Position numbers and translations under genes: made by a program
Shown: positions 13,733 to 25,225 of the stretch, in pieces
How positions within the stretch are numbered: position 1 is the stretch's first letter
Layout: each line of letters begins with the position of its first letter
Assembly (NCBI RefSeq): GCF_036785885.1
Contig: NC_092329.1
Coordinates: 7,874,001-7,938,000, forward strand
DNA: 64,000 bases
Direction of reading: 5' to 3'
From: Coffea arabica
Lineage: Eukaryota > Streptophyta > Magnoliopsida > Gentianales > Rubiaceae
Notes under the pieces: model-generated
Database searches by the model: none
What the model was told of the DNA's origin: nothing
What the model saw: the letters and a program-made list of their open reading frames with translations, nothing else

Positions 13733-14845
13733 TTAAAGAGCTGCCCAATCAATCTCATAAGATGGATACTTCTCCAACATCAGATTCTCCGAACAGGCTT
13801 CCCAGGTGCCTTCCTCTTCCGTGAAATCCGGAACTGTCAGATCCGACACCGGAGATGAGCCGTCGGTTACATGGCCCGACCCGGTTTCGCTCTCAGATCC
13901 GGCGTCAACTGTCTTGGCGGCGGCCTTCTCCTCTTCCGCCGCTTTCCGCCTTGTCCCTTTCGATTTCTTGCAGTCAATGCTCTTCCCTTCAGCCAGGCTC
14001 TGGCAGATTGCCTGAAGCTTGGCATCCACGGAGGAATGCAGAGGCTTGTACTCGCCGAAGTCGCCGCCGATGAGGGACCCGTTATGGCGGAGGTGAGGGA
14101 AGTTCAGCCGCGCGAAGTCGCCTCTCAGCTTGAACGCCGCCTTGTCGTAGGCCAGGGCCGCCTCCTCGGCAGTGTCAAAGGTACCAAGCCAGAGTCGGGT
14201 CCGGTTCTTGGGTAGACGGATCTCAGCGACCCACTTGCCCCAGTGGCGCTGCCTGACTCCTCGGTAGAGTTTCGTGGGCTTTGGAGGAGAGGCGGAATGC
14301 TTCATTGGAACGGGCTTTGGGGCCAAGAAGGGAAGCGCCTGCTGCTGCGATTGGCTCTGACGAGTAGCGGGCCAGTGTTGGTGGAAAGGCCCGGAGATCA
14401 TATGATGTTGATTTTGGTTCTGGAGGCTGAATCGGGATTGGATATCATGGATCTGGGAGGGAGTTAGTTGATTGAGCCCAAGTGAGCCCTGTTGGTCTAC
14501 TAGCCCATATGTCGACTGGGATGAGTAACAACTTTCAGGGTACATATTGAACTGTGCCTGGTAGTGGGCTGGAAAGGAGGAGGAGGAGGGAGAGTTGTAG
14601 GGAGCAGAAGAGGAGGTAGAAGGGCTAGAAGAAGAGAAAGAGAAGAATTGGTCATCCATAGAAGGAAAAGAAGAAGGGGAGGCAGTAGAGAAAGATTGAG
14701 GGTTGTAGTAAGAAGAAGAATAAGAAGGGGAGGAAGCACCAGATTTCATAAAAGGCTCAAGTGCTTCCATCAACTCACCACCCTTGAAAGGGTCCAGTTG
14801 TAGATCTAAAGGTGTACTATTCCAGAAATCCATTGCAGCTGCCAT
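13733..14845 (-). CDS. RAP2.4: RAP2.4-type AP2/ERF transcription factor (ERF group I, DREB A-6)
   Basis: This is a 370-residue nuclear DNA-binding protein encoded in one exon. One AP2/ERF domain spans residues about 194-250, from [19 protein letters not shown] to [13 protein letters not shown]. The flanking motifs are diagnostic of the RAP2.4 clade: N-terminal MAAAM and [11 protein letters not shown], then [24 protein letters not shown] after the domain (written here as adjacent family motifs), and the C-terminal [12 protein letters not shown]. The middle is Ser- and Gln-rich, a likely activation region. I chose the ATG at 14845 because RAP2.4 relatives begin MAAAM; the open frame extends 23 codons further upstream but only to a TTG. 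Clade members are known to bind GCC/DRE-type elements and act in light, ethylene, drought and cold responses, so a similar role here is inferred. The nearest gene is the WD40 gene, about 14.6 kb away. Confidence 0.95.
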   Translation of the reverse strand: MAAAMDFWNSTPLDLQLDPFKGGELMEALEPFMKSGASSPSYSSSYYNPQSFSTASPSSFPSMDDQFFSFSSSSPSTSSSAPYNSPSSSSFPAHYQAQFNMYPESCYSSQSTYGLVDQQGSLGLNQLTPSQIHDIQSRFSLQNQNQHHMISGPFHQHWPATRQSQSQQQALPFLAPKPVPMKHSASPPKPTKLYRGVRQRHWGKWVAEIRLPKNRTRLWLGTFDTAEEAALAYDKAAFKLRGDFARLNFPHLRHNGSLIGGDFGEYKPLHSSVDAKLQAICQSLAEGKSIDCKKSKGTRRKAAEEEKAAAKTVDAGSESETGSGHVTDGSSPVSDLTVPDFTEEEGTWEACSENLMLEKYPSYEIDWAAL

Positions 14846-15510
14846 CTCAAAATAATTAATACTCGTTACTACTACCAACTGAACAACTGAAAGAAGAACA
14901 AAAAAGGAGACCAAGAAACTGAAAAGACCGACCTGATTCTTATCAAAATTAAAGAACAGGTGATTTTCTCTACAAAAGATTTACACACACAAAAACCGTT
15001 CTAGGAAATTAATTAAAGAAATGGTAGGATCTGAAGAGGTATACAAATAGACAACCTCTAGTGTATCCTGTGGCCCAAATAAGCAGGCCTTGAGGAGGGA
15101 CAACAAATAAGCCCTCTAAAACAGAAAATAAAGAAAGAAAAAGGAGAATTTACTTGGAAGAAATAGAAATGAATGAGGGAAGCCAAACAAAAAAAGGGAC
15201 CTCAGTTCTGAAAACACCTGACTATCTTGAAATCCTTAGTCTAAGTTTGCTTTTTGTACAACATTTTTCTTGTCAAAAAATACAAACTCAAAATATGAAC
15301 AACTTGAAAGACAGATGATTAACAGAAAGGGATCTAAGAAGCGGGATGTTAGAGAATGGGGGAGATGTTGAAAAGGAAGAAGGAACTCTGCTGCAAAGCT
15401 CAAGAACACTCTCTCTCTGTTTGTGGGTGGGTGCACAGTGCAGTGCTCTGTGTGTGAAAATGTACGTGGTGAGTGTGTGCAAATGTGATGAAGATCTTTG
15501 TGAAGTGTGT
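14846..15510 (-). other. Probable 5' UTR of the ERF gene
   Basis: This lies between the start codon at 14845 and the TATA box at 15537-15544. It contains a GA/CT-rich tract (about 15405-15420) of the kind common in plant leaders. A possible intron acceptor reads AATCAG just above 14935 on the minus strand, so the leader may be spliced, but I could not settle a donor. I found no minus-strand ATG-initiated upstream frame of note. Confidence 0.45.
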
Positions 15511-15536
15511 GGCCTTTATCGCCTCCATCCGCCTCC

Positions 15537-15544
15537 TTTATATA
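15537..15544 (-). promoter_or_regulatory. TATA box of the ERF gene
   Basis: The minus strand reads TATATAAAGG. With transcription starting about 30 bp downstream, the leader would be about 660 bases. This is the best TATA match upstream of the gene. Confidence 0.55.
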
Positions 15545-16045
15545 ACCCTCCAGCCCACTGGTTTACGTTACGACCCCGTCATTTCCCAAATGTACCCTCA
15601 CCAGAAATGGTCTTCGTCTTCGGTAAACTTCTTCACTCGGTTTCTCCTGACGGAAGACACCTGCTTCAATCCACCAACCAATGGGATTGAAGCAATTGTG
15701 CTGAAAATGGACACCTGTCAGTTGAGCACCGGCAGATGACGGTCATATTTCGACCTTATTGTCCTTGACGCACTTTAACGCCTGTCTGACCAGACGCGTT
15801 CCCACTGACTACTTCGTGGAATTCAATGCAGTTTTGCTGTCTCCAATTTTTCTTATTGCTTCACCTTTTTGTCTTGTTTCACAACCGTTGCGGGTTAATA
15901 CGAGTTGTTTATTTAGTTCTTCAAAAAAAAAATAAATACAATAAAATAGTACTACAAGAGATAGTTATATGTACAGATACATTGGATACATGTTCATCGA
16001 CAATACGATGTACGATAAAATAATACACAAACGAGACAGTAGATT

Positions 16046-16267
16046 TTCATTTTTTTTTTTACCACGACGATAGTAATCCTGTAATCTAATCTATCCTATA
16101 TAGGGAGGGGAGTCTAAAGAGCATGTATAAGAGATTAGCATATATATAAATCTGACTAAAACCAATGAGTGTTCTAACACATCCTTTAAAATTTTTCACT
16201 GTAAATGTGATTCGAACTCTCAATCTGTAATCTCCTAGCTTTTGAGCCAAAACTCGGTGGTTGAAAG
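16046..16267 (-). mobile_element. SINE (same family as 50306-50546)
   Basis: The element lies on the minus strand, with its A-tail seen as a T-run just inside the left end (16050-16060). The flanking direct repeat AGTAGATT occurs at 16038-16045 and 16268-16275. A Pol III box-B-like sequence, GAGTTCGAATC, lies on the minus strand at 16209-16219, about 50 bases from the 5' end as in tRNA-derived heads. The 3' half (plus strand AATCTAATCTATCCTAT, then AGTCTAAAGAG) matches the copy at 50 kb, as does the start near AACCA. Box A is not clear. The target duplication is only 8 bp as seen, suggesting an older copy. Confidence 0.6.
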
Positions 16268-17317
16268 AGTAGATTGACACAAGAAAAAGGCAGAGTTCCA
16301 TCGTCAAAAAAAAAATAAAAAAAATTGGGAGGGCAGTTGGGGTGTTCGTGAAAAATTGAAAATGCCCAAATGTTTTTGTTTTTTAGCATTTGGCTAGTGT
16401 TTAGTGGCATGGTGAAGTAGTGCTAGTATATACTAATATTATCCTGAGAAGGATTATGTGAGCATAATTAGCTTGAACTGCTGGATTGAGCCATCTAAAC
16501 AGAGATTACCACAAAAATAGAGATACTTTAATCCGTTGATGTAGAAAACAATATCCTCAGCAGTGTGACATGGTAAGGAGTGGACGGATGTAGAATAGTG
16601 TGACATTGGGGTTTGAATGATTGAGTTAATGCAATTGTAGACTACCCCCTAATTTGGTAAATGTGTGATTAGGACAACTCGTGTAGAAGTCTCCAGACGA
16701 AGTCATCAACTCCAATAATTTTATCCTCTCCGTATTTTTTAAAAATTTTTTACTATGAAAAAAATAATCACAAATGTTAGTGGAAAGGGATCATATTATT
16801 AGGGTCATCTGGCCTTTGGAGTAATCCACATTCCAAAATTATTTTGCAGAGATCATCTAAGCTTGATGTTAGCAGAGATTGTCGAAGATAGTTGCATTTA
16901 GCATTTCAGGAGTTGTGGACTTACACGTGTAATTTTCACTTAAAAGGTTTCGTATAAGATGTTAGCAAGTTTCAAAATCATATCTTGATAGAAGGTTGCA
17001 TACATGACCTACCACTAAAGACTGGTTATTTCAAAAATTCGTGTACAATTTTAAGAATTTTTCGAACGTTTTCTTCTGCCTGCCATGGTTTCAAAACATT
17101 TTTTTGACTTACAAAAATTTGGACTAGTCTTTGTTAAAACATCGAATCCTGTACATATTGATATCGTTAGTGCAACAACCACTGTTCAACTCAACTTGGC
17201 TACCCCAATCAAGAAAATGTAATGTATCCTTAATCATATTGATTTGAGCTATAATAAGTCATTCTCTAACATTCTCCCCTTTTTTTTTTTCATTTTGTTA
17301 GGTTTGTTTTCATTTTT

Positions 17318-17580
17318 CGCCTATCCCAAATTATGGTTCACTTTCTAATTGAAGAATGAAGTTAATTTGTAACATCTCTAAAATAATCTTATTTAATGTA
17401 AATTATTATTGAATATTATAATCTAACTTATTTAATGTAAACTAATTAATCATGCTCCATCTAATTTAAGGGTACTTTAGGAAGATAGTGAGTAATATTT
17501 ATTCTTTCAACAAAGTTAACTAACTTATTTTAAATCGTATGAAAAAAAATCGAACAAATCAAAAAAGGACGGTGGGAGTA
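17318..17580. mobile_element. Degenerate Stowaway-like (Tc1/mariner) MITE
   Basis: The right end reads GGACGGTGGGAGTA, close to the Stowaway terminal consensus (complement of TACTCCCTCCGTCC) and ending at TA. The left end, CGCCTATCCCAAATTATGG, is a degraded version of the other terminus. The interior has the TTCACTTTCTAATT-type sequence often found next to that end. The length of about 263 bp fits a Stowaway element. No coding capacity. Confidence 0.45.
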
Positions 17581-18930
17581 TATAAAAGCTGTGTATGCCA
17601 ATAATAGGTTTTAAAAGCCCTTTTAGCCCCCACATCGGCTCTCCCTTCTTCATTTTCGTGCTTACATTTCTATACTATTTTATGACATCATAATATGAAA
17701 AAATAGTTCTTGAATTTGTCTTCTTATCTTTTAGGAAGAGACGGGAAGACTAGAAGTCGGGAGAGGATTGAATTAGATGACAAGATGAAAGAAAGCCTCC
17801 TACTTATTAAAAAAAAAAAAAGAGTGTTCATTGAATTCGTATGAAAAGCCAAAAAATTCCATTACCGATGGTATTTTACCATATACGGTTTAAAATTTGT
17901 AGTATACTTTTTTTTGTCATATACTTTAAACCTTGCAAATTCATAATCACATCATTTTTTTAAAAATATTTTGATGTCTATACCTATTCAACTTTGTTTC
18001 CACTTGGAAAATACTCATCCAATTATGAATTAGATTGAATGCTTGAAAATTTTCCTTTGTTTAGCAATTGAGAGAGGGATTTTTAAAACTTTATGGCTTA
18101 ATGACTGCTGTAGCACCATGTGCTTGTGAATCGATACTCTTTAAGACTAGAGAAGAAGAAGAATATGTTACAAGTAGGTATCGTAATTACTACTAGTATA
18201 TTAGAGCAAGTTGGTGGGGGAAATTAATTACAAGGACTTGGTGGTCGGAGCTGAGATCCTGGAGCATCCGGAACTGAGATCATCAACTACAGTTAGATTT
18301 CGGCGGAGGTTACGGCGGAGACTTAGAACTCGAAGGGCGCGCACCGCTTGCTGCTTTGGCACGTGGGCTGCTGCCCGTGTGGCAATCTATTCTATTTTGC
18401 GGCGCCAGTTGCTGCTCAGAATTTAATTACTACTAAATTGGATCTGACATCTTCCATCTTTTTTATTCCTTTGTTTAGTGTTTTTTGGGTAGTACAAGTA
18501 AGATGCGTCATTTATTACTACTGGTCGTATTTTATCAAGTAAATAATACTAGCAGATTTCCTCCATACACAATTGACTGTCAATTGTTTTCAAGCAGCCC
18601 TGTAGGAGTAGGACTGGAAATGCCCCTTTCTTGACTCTTATGTTTTAATACTTTTTGATGTTTAACTTTATTTTTCTCAAAACACACTTCAGCTTTCCCT
18701 TAATAACAGTTGCCAATTGACAGCATTAGAAGCCTTCATATACCAAACATTTACTTTTTGTCTTAGTGAAAGATTTATCTCTACCATTGGCAAAGGTTTG
18801 TGACAATCATTATTTGTAATAATAGATTTATTATATTTTTTAATAAGATAAAGTTTAAGTGATTTCAACTCCGATCAACATCACGAACCAAAATATGGAC
18901 CATAAGTCATTTTATGGGACTATAAGTCGG

Positions 18931-19262
18931 TATTTATAAAATTTACAATTTACCGATTACTTTTTTTATTTCACTTGCTATCGTAGCTTTTTTTAGTTTT
19001 TTATTTACAATTTACACACTTTTTTATTTTTATTTTACTGCTATCATATGTTATTTATAGAATTTGCAATTTACCTATTGATGCTTTTTGTTTAATTATT
19101 TTTATTTTACTCATTGTCATAGATTTTACATCGATAATGTGATTCGAACACAATATTAATGTCATTTATAGAGCTATTTATAGAATTTACAATTTACCTA
19201 CTAATGCTTCTTTTAATTATTTTAATTTTACTCACTATTGTAGCTTTTACATCGACAATACT
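18931..19262. repeat. Tandem repeat, about 121-bp unit, roughly three copies
   Basis: Units start near 18931, 19052 and 19175. Each begins TATTTATA(A/G)AATTT(A/G)CAATTTACC and continues through a T-rich part with TTTTACT, then GTAGCTTTTACATCGA-like sequence in the later units. The copies have diverged by point changes. The spacing is regular at about 121-123 bp. Origin unknown. Confidence 0.6.
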
Positions 19263-20360
19263 TTTTTTTTTTATTCCAACACAATATTTTTTCCTTTTTT
19301 TTTTGTCATCAAATGATCGGTCCTTATTTATTCACTGAACTAATAACTGTTGGTATAATCATACATTTATTTCTCTACTACATTTTTTCTTTTAGGCATG
19401 TTTCTCTACTACTTTGTCTTCTTGATCAAGTATTTCTAACTCTTTCCGGTTCCAATCTTTCAAGTTTCAGTTCAACAATCTTCTTTTGGTACGGTGGCAA
19501 AGCCTTGTTTGAATTGCAATTTTTTGTAAAAATTTTTTAAACTTTTTTATGAACACATTTCTCCATTATTTTTTTATCTCGTATACATTAAATCATTACC
19601 ATTCATTTTTACGTCATATATATTACTGTTAGTTGGCTCATATTATAGTCAAACCGAAGTTAAAAACCATGAACTGATTTCTCGCTCGCCCCTGTTGTTA
19701 TGTACCATTTTCTTTTCTTGCGTTCGCAGTAATGGACTTTGTTTTGTGGGAATATGTCTTTAATTGTTTCTTAAGAAGCCGCAAACTCGAGTTCATGTCA
19801 CCTGACTAAGGGCTGAGGACTAAGGAGGATGGTTGAGTTAGTTGACCAAATTTGATCAAATCGAACGAAATCAAAATCCCGGAACGGAATTCGGGTCATG
19901 CATGCCTTTGTGGGGGGACCACTTCTGCAAGTTGCTTTTGTGCCTTTTTTCCTATTTCTTTTATGATAAGTAACCTTCTTCTGTTTCTAATCATCCAATC
20001 AAACTGCTCATTTCCTAAGTTTTAGTCCATTGTTATCCATACCAAGAAGAATGATAATATTAAAAAAAAAAAAAGCTTTACTCTCAATCTCTTTCTTTGA
20101 CCTCAAAAAGAATCTTTTGTTTTCTGTTGAATTTAGCCAAAATTTTATGCATTTCATTTCGAGTTCATCTGATCTTCATACAAATTACAAAGTGTGGTTA
20201 TCACTTGGGTGATTGGTTTCTTTCTTTTTTTTCCCACCCTAAGTGAGATTAGACAAAGTTTTGGAAATATAGTACCAAGAACCCCTTAAAACCTTTGCCC
20301 CTTATTCCTTTCTATTTTCCTATTAACCATCCCCAATTTTCATTAGAAATATTTAGGCTT

Positions 20361-20496
20361 TGTTTGGATTGCATTTTTCTAGACTTTTTGTAAAAAAAAT
20401 TACTGTAGCAATTTGATATATGCGAGGTAAAAAGGTGATTGAAAAATGTGTTCACGGAATGTAGCAATTTTTCTTTAAAAAATGCCAATCCAATCA
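20361..20496 (+). mobile_element. hAT-like MITE, full-length short copy
   Basis: The left end is TGTTTGGATTGCATTTTTC and the right end, read in reverse complement, is TGATTGGATTGGCA, so the ends are inverted and similar. The interior holds the family signature: ACTGTAGCAATTTGATATATG, GAGGTAAAAAGGTGATTG and AAAAATGTGTT. Other copies are at 12364-12470, 41837-41970 (-), 55950-56110 and, in part, 63521-63616. No coding capacity. Confidence 0.6.
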
Positions 20497-21298
20497 CCCC
20501 TCTAGAGTTTTTAATAATTTTTCCCCTGATTCCTTTTCCTTGGAGGTCAGATTTTGTAATTCCAGGAAACTATATGATGAATCATCCTTTGTCAACTAAA
20601 GGTTTTAATGGATAAGAGCTATCCATTTCTTTAGCCATGTTGCCTTAGATAGACGCCGAAATGTAAAGACCTCCAAACACTGAGCAACTAAAATATTTAG
20701 CCACAAGGCCCACAACCCCTGCTGCCTATTAAAGAGCTAATTCAGAAAGAGATATTCTTCAAAATCTTGATCGAAGAAAATTCGTAGCTCCTAGTCCTAG
20801 CTCGTAATCTACTGTTCCCTTGACACCAACTTTCTAGTCGGCCATTGAATTGAGCAGCATGAACAATACAGACTGGGAAATGGAAGGTGACATATGATAT
20901 GGGACCCGAAGCACGCTCCCTAGTCCATTTCAGCTTCTTCAGTTAAAAGCTAAAAAGTGTAAACACAAACGCGTTTATATCATTCTATTCTTTTCAAACG
21001 CGGTTTCATCGATTGCCTTAATTTAGCTACTAATCTCATTGGGGTTTGATGGCCATGTGGCCAATGATCCAATCAAGACTGCCGTAGTCCGATGATGTGC
21101 CCTACTTAAGATGCACGCTTGGGGTATCCTTTGATCTTTTTCTTGGCGTGTGATTCCATGACCATTTAGCGTCTTTCTGCACTGTTCGTTTTACCTGACT
21201 TTGCACATTCCAGTTGTCGTTTTTACCTTTTCCCCTTTGCCAGTTTACTTATTCTGTGGAGTATATAGTTTGCTCCTTAAGCAGCTACTATCAGCCGC

Positions 21299-21985
21299 GG
21301 GTGTAATCGAATCAAGACGACTTAAAAAGTTTGGATTCGAACTCGTCGAACTATTGAAAGTTAAACTCGAACTTTCAAACTCGAGTTCGAGTTAGATTTT
21401 ATTTTGCATTACTCGAACTCGAACTCATGCTTATCGAGCCTAATCGAATTTAAGAAATATAAATTTATATAATTTTAAATAAGTGACAAAATAGATATTT
21501 CATATTAATATATATATATATGTATGTATGTATGTATAGACGTGAATCTCTATTAACCTCGACAAACTTTCGTGCTTCATATACTAAGTTCGAGCTCGAG
21601 TTTGAACTCGATCAATACAAGTTCGAGCTCGAATTTTGACCAAATAAATTCTCGAGTTATTCAATTAAATTCAACTCGTTTGCACCCCTATCATCACTTG
21701 ATGACAAACATGTACTGAAAGATGAATCAAATTAATCGATACGCAAATCGAATTCGATTTGATAAGAGTTCGTTCAAATTTGATTTATTGACTAGTCAAG
21801 TTAATGTTAGAATAGTGTTTTATATTCAATAATTTTCAAATTTGATTAAAAAAAACTCGTTCAATTTTGATTTGAGAAATAAATAAGTTAAATTTGAATA
21901 AAATTTCAAACTCGTTAAAATAATTAAACAAATTTAAACACCCGGATACTCTGCTTGATTAGACTTATTTACACCTCTAAGCAAA
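21299..21985. mobile_element. AACTCGA-rich non-autonomous DNA transposon patch
   Basis: The patch begins GGGTGTAATCGAATCAAG. On the opposite strand, GGGGTGCAAACGAGT appears at about 21674-21688 and AGAGGTGTAAATAAGTC near 21965-21981, so there is one left terminus and two candidate right termini. Between them are many inverted short words such as TCGAACTCGAG, GAGTTCGAG and GTTCGAGCTCGA. This is the look of a common dicot non-autonomous element, possibly one copy nested in another. I cannot define exact ends or a target duplication. Confidence 0.5.
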
Positions 21986-22248
21986 CAGAATGCTGCCGAC
22001 TGCCCTTTTTCCCTGTTTCATCTTTGACGGACAAATTCCATGCTACCCGAAGTTTAAGTGAATTTCTTACCATTTAAAACTATAGTAAGAGACGCCAATG
22101 TGTCTGGTTTTGCTTATTTTACTAATTAGAGGGCTAGCTGTAACGTGTGTGATGCTTGTGTTAATGGAATCGTGCATCTTTCATTGCCTTTTTCTGGCTC
22201 TATGAAGCCAACTTATGTAAGAATTCCCTGATTGAGTTCACCAGCTTC

Positions 22249-22468
22249 GCCCCGCGTGAATGGTCCAGCGGCAGCGTCTCTCACCAGTGACCCTTGAGGT
22301 CACAAGTTCGAGTCTCCGCTACGCTGGATTCCTCCGCGCACTTAACGTGTTCGGGCCGGGTTGGGGCGCCGGGTCCGGGCCGCAGGGGATTAGTCGGGCC
22401 CTGTAAGGATTGATCCGGACATCCTTGTGTCGACAAAAAAAATAATAATAATAAAAAAAAAAAAAAAA
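22249..22468 (+). mobile_element. tRNA-derived SINE, apparently complete
   Basis: The 12-bp direct repeat TTCACCAGCTTC at 22237-22248 and 22469-22480 is perfect and flanks a 220-bp GC-rich body. Pol III promoter boxes are present: box A TGGTCCAGCGG at 22261-22271 and box B AAGTTCGAGTC at 22304-22314, 32 bases apart as in a tRNA. The body ends with TTGTGTCGAC and an A-rich tail with an AAT-repeat stretch. The high GC content stands out sharply from the AT-rich surroundings. It is not a tRNA gene because the acceptor stem and anticodon arm are not maintained. The intact target duplication suggests a fairly recent insertion. Confidence 0.85.
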
Positions 22469-25205
22469 TTCACCAGCTTCAATGGCAGTTTCTACTTTCT
22501 AGGAATGGGACATAAAAGCTACGTACCTATATATTCTATACGTGCGAGGCACAAACATTAAGTTGAGCCCGTGTGTATGTTCCATTTTCTTGAGAAAAGA
22601 CATTTGTTGTTGTAAGTTGTAACCTTAACCAGTACGGCCATTGGATTTGAAATCATGCATTGTTGTTTTTTCTCTCGTCTTTCCATGACAAAGCGTTGGG
22701 AAACACATAGAACCATATACTAGTACATTAGTACTATTCATTAGCAATCGTATATTATTGGTATTGGAATTAGTCAGTCATATTCAAGTCACAATTTCGT
22801 GTTGAAGATGGTAAAATGGTAGTGAATGAGTTTTGCATCTAGAGAATCCTTTGGCGTAATTCCAGGGAAAGTGAAAATCCAACTGGAAGTTGTGTTCGAT
22901 CAACAAGTCAAGAGCTTATAAGATCTTTTAGAATTGAAGCGTTTATCAATTATGAATTGAATCGGTCAACCCCTTATTTGTGGGCAAGTTGATGTAGACT
23001 TGCAGTTAAGAAAAGATCACAAAGTGTTATTAAAGCATGTTTGATGATCATCCCAACAATTGGGACCGATCTATTCGATTTCGATGGCCACATTATGAAC
23101 TACCCGCCCAAGTCACAGCTTCCTCCTCCTCCTCCTCCTCCGTCATCTTTCTTGTAGCAGCTAGTCAAGGTTTAGTTCAGCCTCAATTAATTGTTGTTTG
23201 TCCTTTGCTTAAATGTAAAACCAAAGATTAGTATTTGTAAGGTAAAGTGCTTAGCTACCAACAAATAATTGAGTATCGAACATCCCTTCCAAAAATTTAT
23301 CACAGGGATGTCAATTCTTTTGAAAGTAGTAACGGTTATTGTTTGTTTTAAGAACTAATGTTTTATACATTGACACTGTATATACTTTCATCATTCGATA
23401 CATGATATATAATTCAAATTTTGCATATGCATCGTCGTGCATTCAACCGTGATACTGTATACTTTATATTAAGATTTACTCGATTTTAATAGTGAGGATT
23501 GGTGTCAACTTTAACTTTAAAGCCAAAATCCACCCCTCCAAACTATAAGTTAATCAAATGCACGATACGCCATCTTTCTTAATTGGAAGCAATAAATGTG
23601 TACGTATTGGCTCTTTCACTTCTTGTTCGTTTGAACTTTGAAGATTCAATGAACCTATATTTTTAAACCGATGAAACAATAGATAATCGTGATGAGCATG
23701 TGAGCATGGCATCAAAGACTGGACTGGAGACACAGCTTTGTCTCTGCAAAAAAGATGATTTTTTTTTTTATTTTTGTGATAAAAAGGTACCACTCATTAT
23801 TCTTCTTTTCTTGATCTTGTCCATTGCACAGTTTTGCTCCTCTTATTTAAAGAGGCCTTCGAGGTATGTAGCACGAATAATTCCAAATCCTATTCCAATT
23901 TTAATATTTGTGATTGCTGGACGAAAATTCCGAGGTAATTACTGGTGTAGGTTAATTCTCTAACTGAGAATAACTTGAGAAGCATGTGCATATGTAATGT
24001 GGTAGGATCAATCAATCAGTACCGCAGCTAGGATTGCTAAATGGAGCACTTGTTATGCAGAAATGGGTATTTTCGATATGGTAAGATCCTTTGCTCCACA
24101 TTTTGATACATGTGGTCTGTATCAAAGGTTACACAACCTCATGAAAATAAATCAAACAACATACCAAACTGCCCATACATTGGATATATATATATATGTA
24201 TGGCTATATATATGTATATTGTTATGTAACAGAGAGACATTGTGGAGAAAATGAAAAAAGGAGAAAAATATGTAATAGTTTACCACCAAAAAGGATAAAA
24301 AGAGAAAGAAAACAAAATCCATTAGGTATTGTGTTTTACGTGGAGGAGAAGTGTGTTTAACTTTAACATTAATCTTTTCTATACTTACAGTATTAGCGTT
24401 TGATGAATGACAACTATACAAAATTTAAATTTAAAATTCAATTTTTATACATATGTCACGGATTTAACACAAATAGTTTGGTTAAAAACACTAGTTGTAT
24501 TAACAATAATTTTATTTGGAGAAAATCCCTCCATCTTTTGTAAAATCTGCTCTTAATGCAAATTTGTCTTTGCATTAATGAAGTTTTCTTTTCTAAAAAA
24601 TAAGACAAGAAAAAGAAAAAGCGGACAAAAAATAAGGGCTGGAAGCCAAAAAAAAAAAACCCCACAATGCAAAAAGCAATACACTTTTAAAATGGTGAAT
24701 TAGTGGCCGAAAATCAGAAAAGCTAACTGATTTTTCGTACTCAATTTTTCCCCATAATTCCAAGAATTCAAAGAAAAGAGTTAACAAAAAAAATGTAAGT
24801 TGGAACACGTAACTATCCTTGACAGAAATCTGTCATCCATACTCAAAATCAAGCAAAGATTGCTTGCTGGCATTAATGCATACTCATCTCTAGCAAAAAG
24901 CCCAGAAATTTCTGAGTAGTCTGTTCTTGTCATTTTCATAGAGTCCTCAATCCTCATGGATATTGCAATTTGATTTAGTGGGCACTCTGCTTTCGGATTT
25001 GAACGACATTATCACATGAGAGATGCCCAACAGGCCATCCACGTTTATCAATTTTACTCTAAAGCTTTTCGAGTTTTGGAGATTTTTCTGGGGTCGAGGA
25101 AGGGGCCAAGTCCCCTTGCTTAACTCCTCTAGTCCGCTATCATGGACATTTCCCACCATTAAAGTTCCATATTTTTGTTGATAGAAAACAATATTTTTTT
25201 TTGGC

Positions 25206-25225
25206 GGGGGGGGGGGGGGGGGGGG
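25206..25225. repeat. 20-base G homopolymer
   Basis: An uninterrupted run of G follows TTGGC. Its length is likely to be unstable or uncertain in the assembly. Confidence 0.9.

Noticed and set aside
13806..14803. Several plus-strand frames of 69-114 codons opposite the ERF gene
   Set aside because: They are shadows of the GC-rich ERF coding strand. Their translations are low-complexity and the minus-strand AP2 domain is unmistakable.
14846..14914. 23-codon N-terminal extension of the ERF
   Set aside because: It starts only at TTG, and family members begin MAAAM, which matches the ATG at 14845.
22261..22330. tRNA gene
   Set aside because: Only the internal promoter boxes resemble tRNA. There is no cloverleaf, and target duplications plus an A-tail define a SINE.
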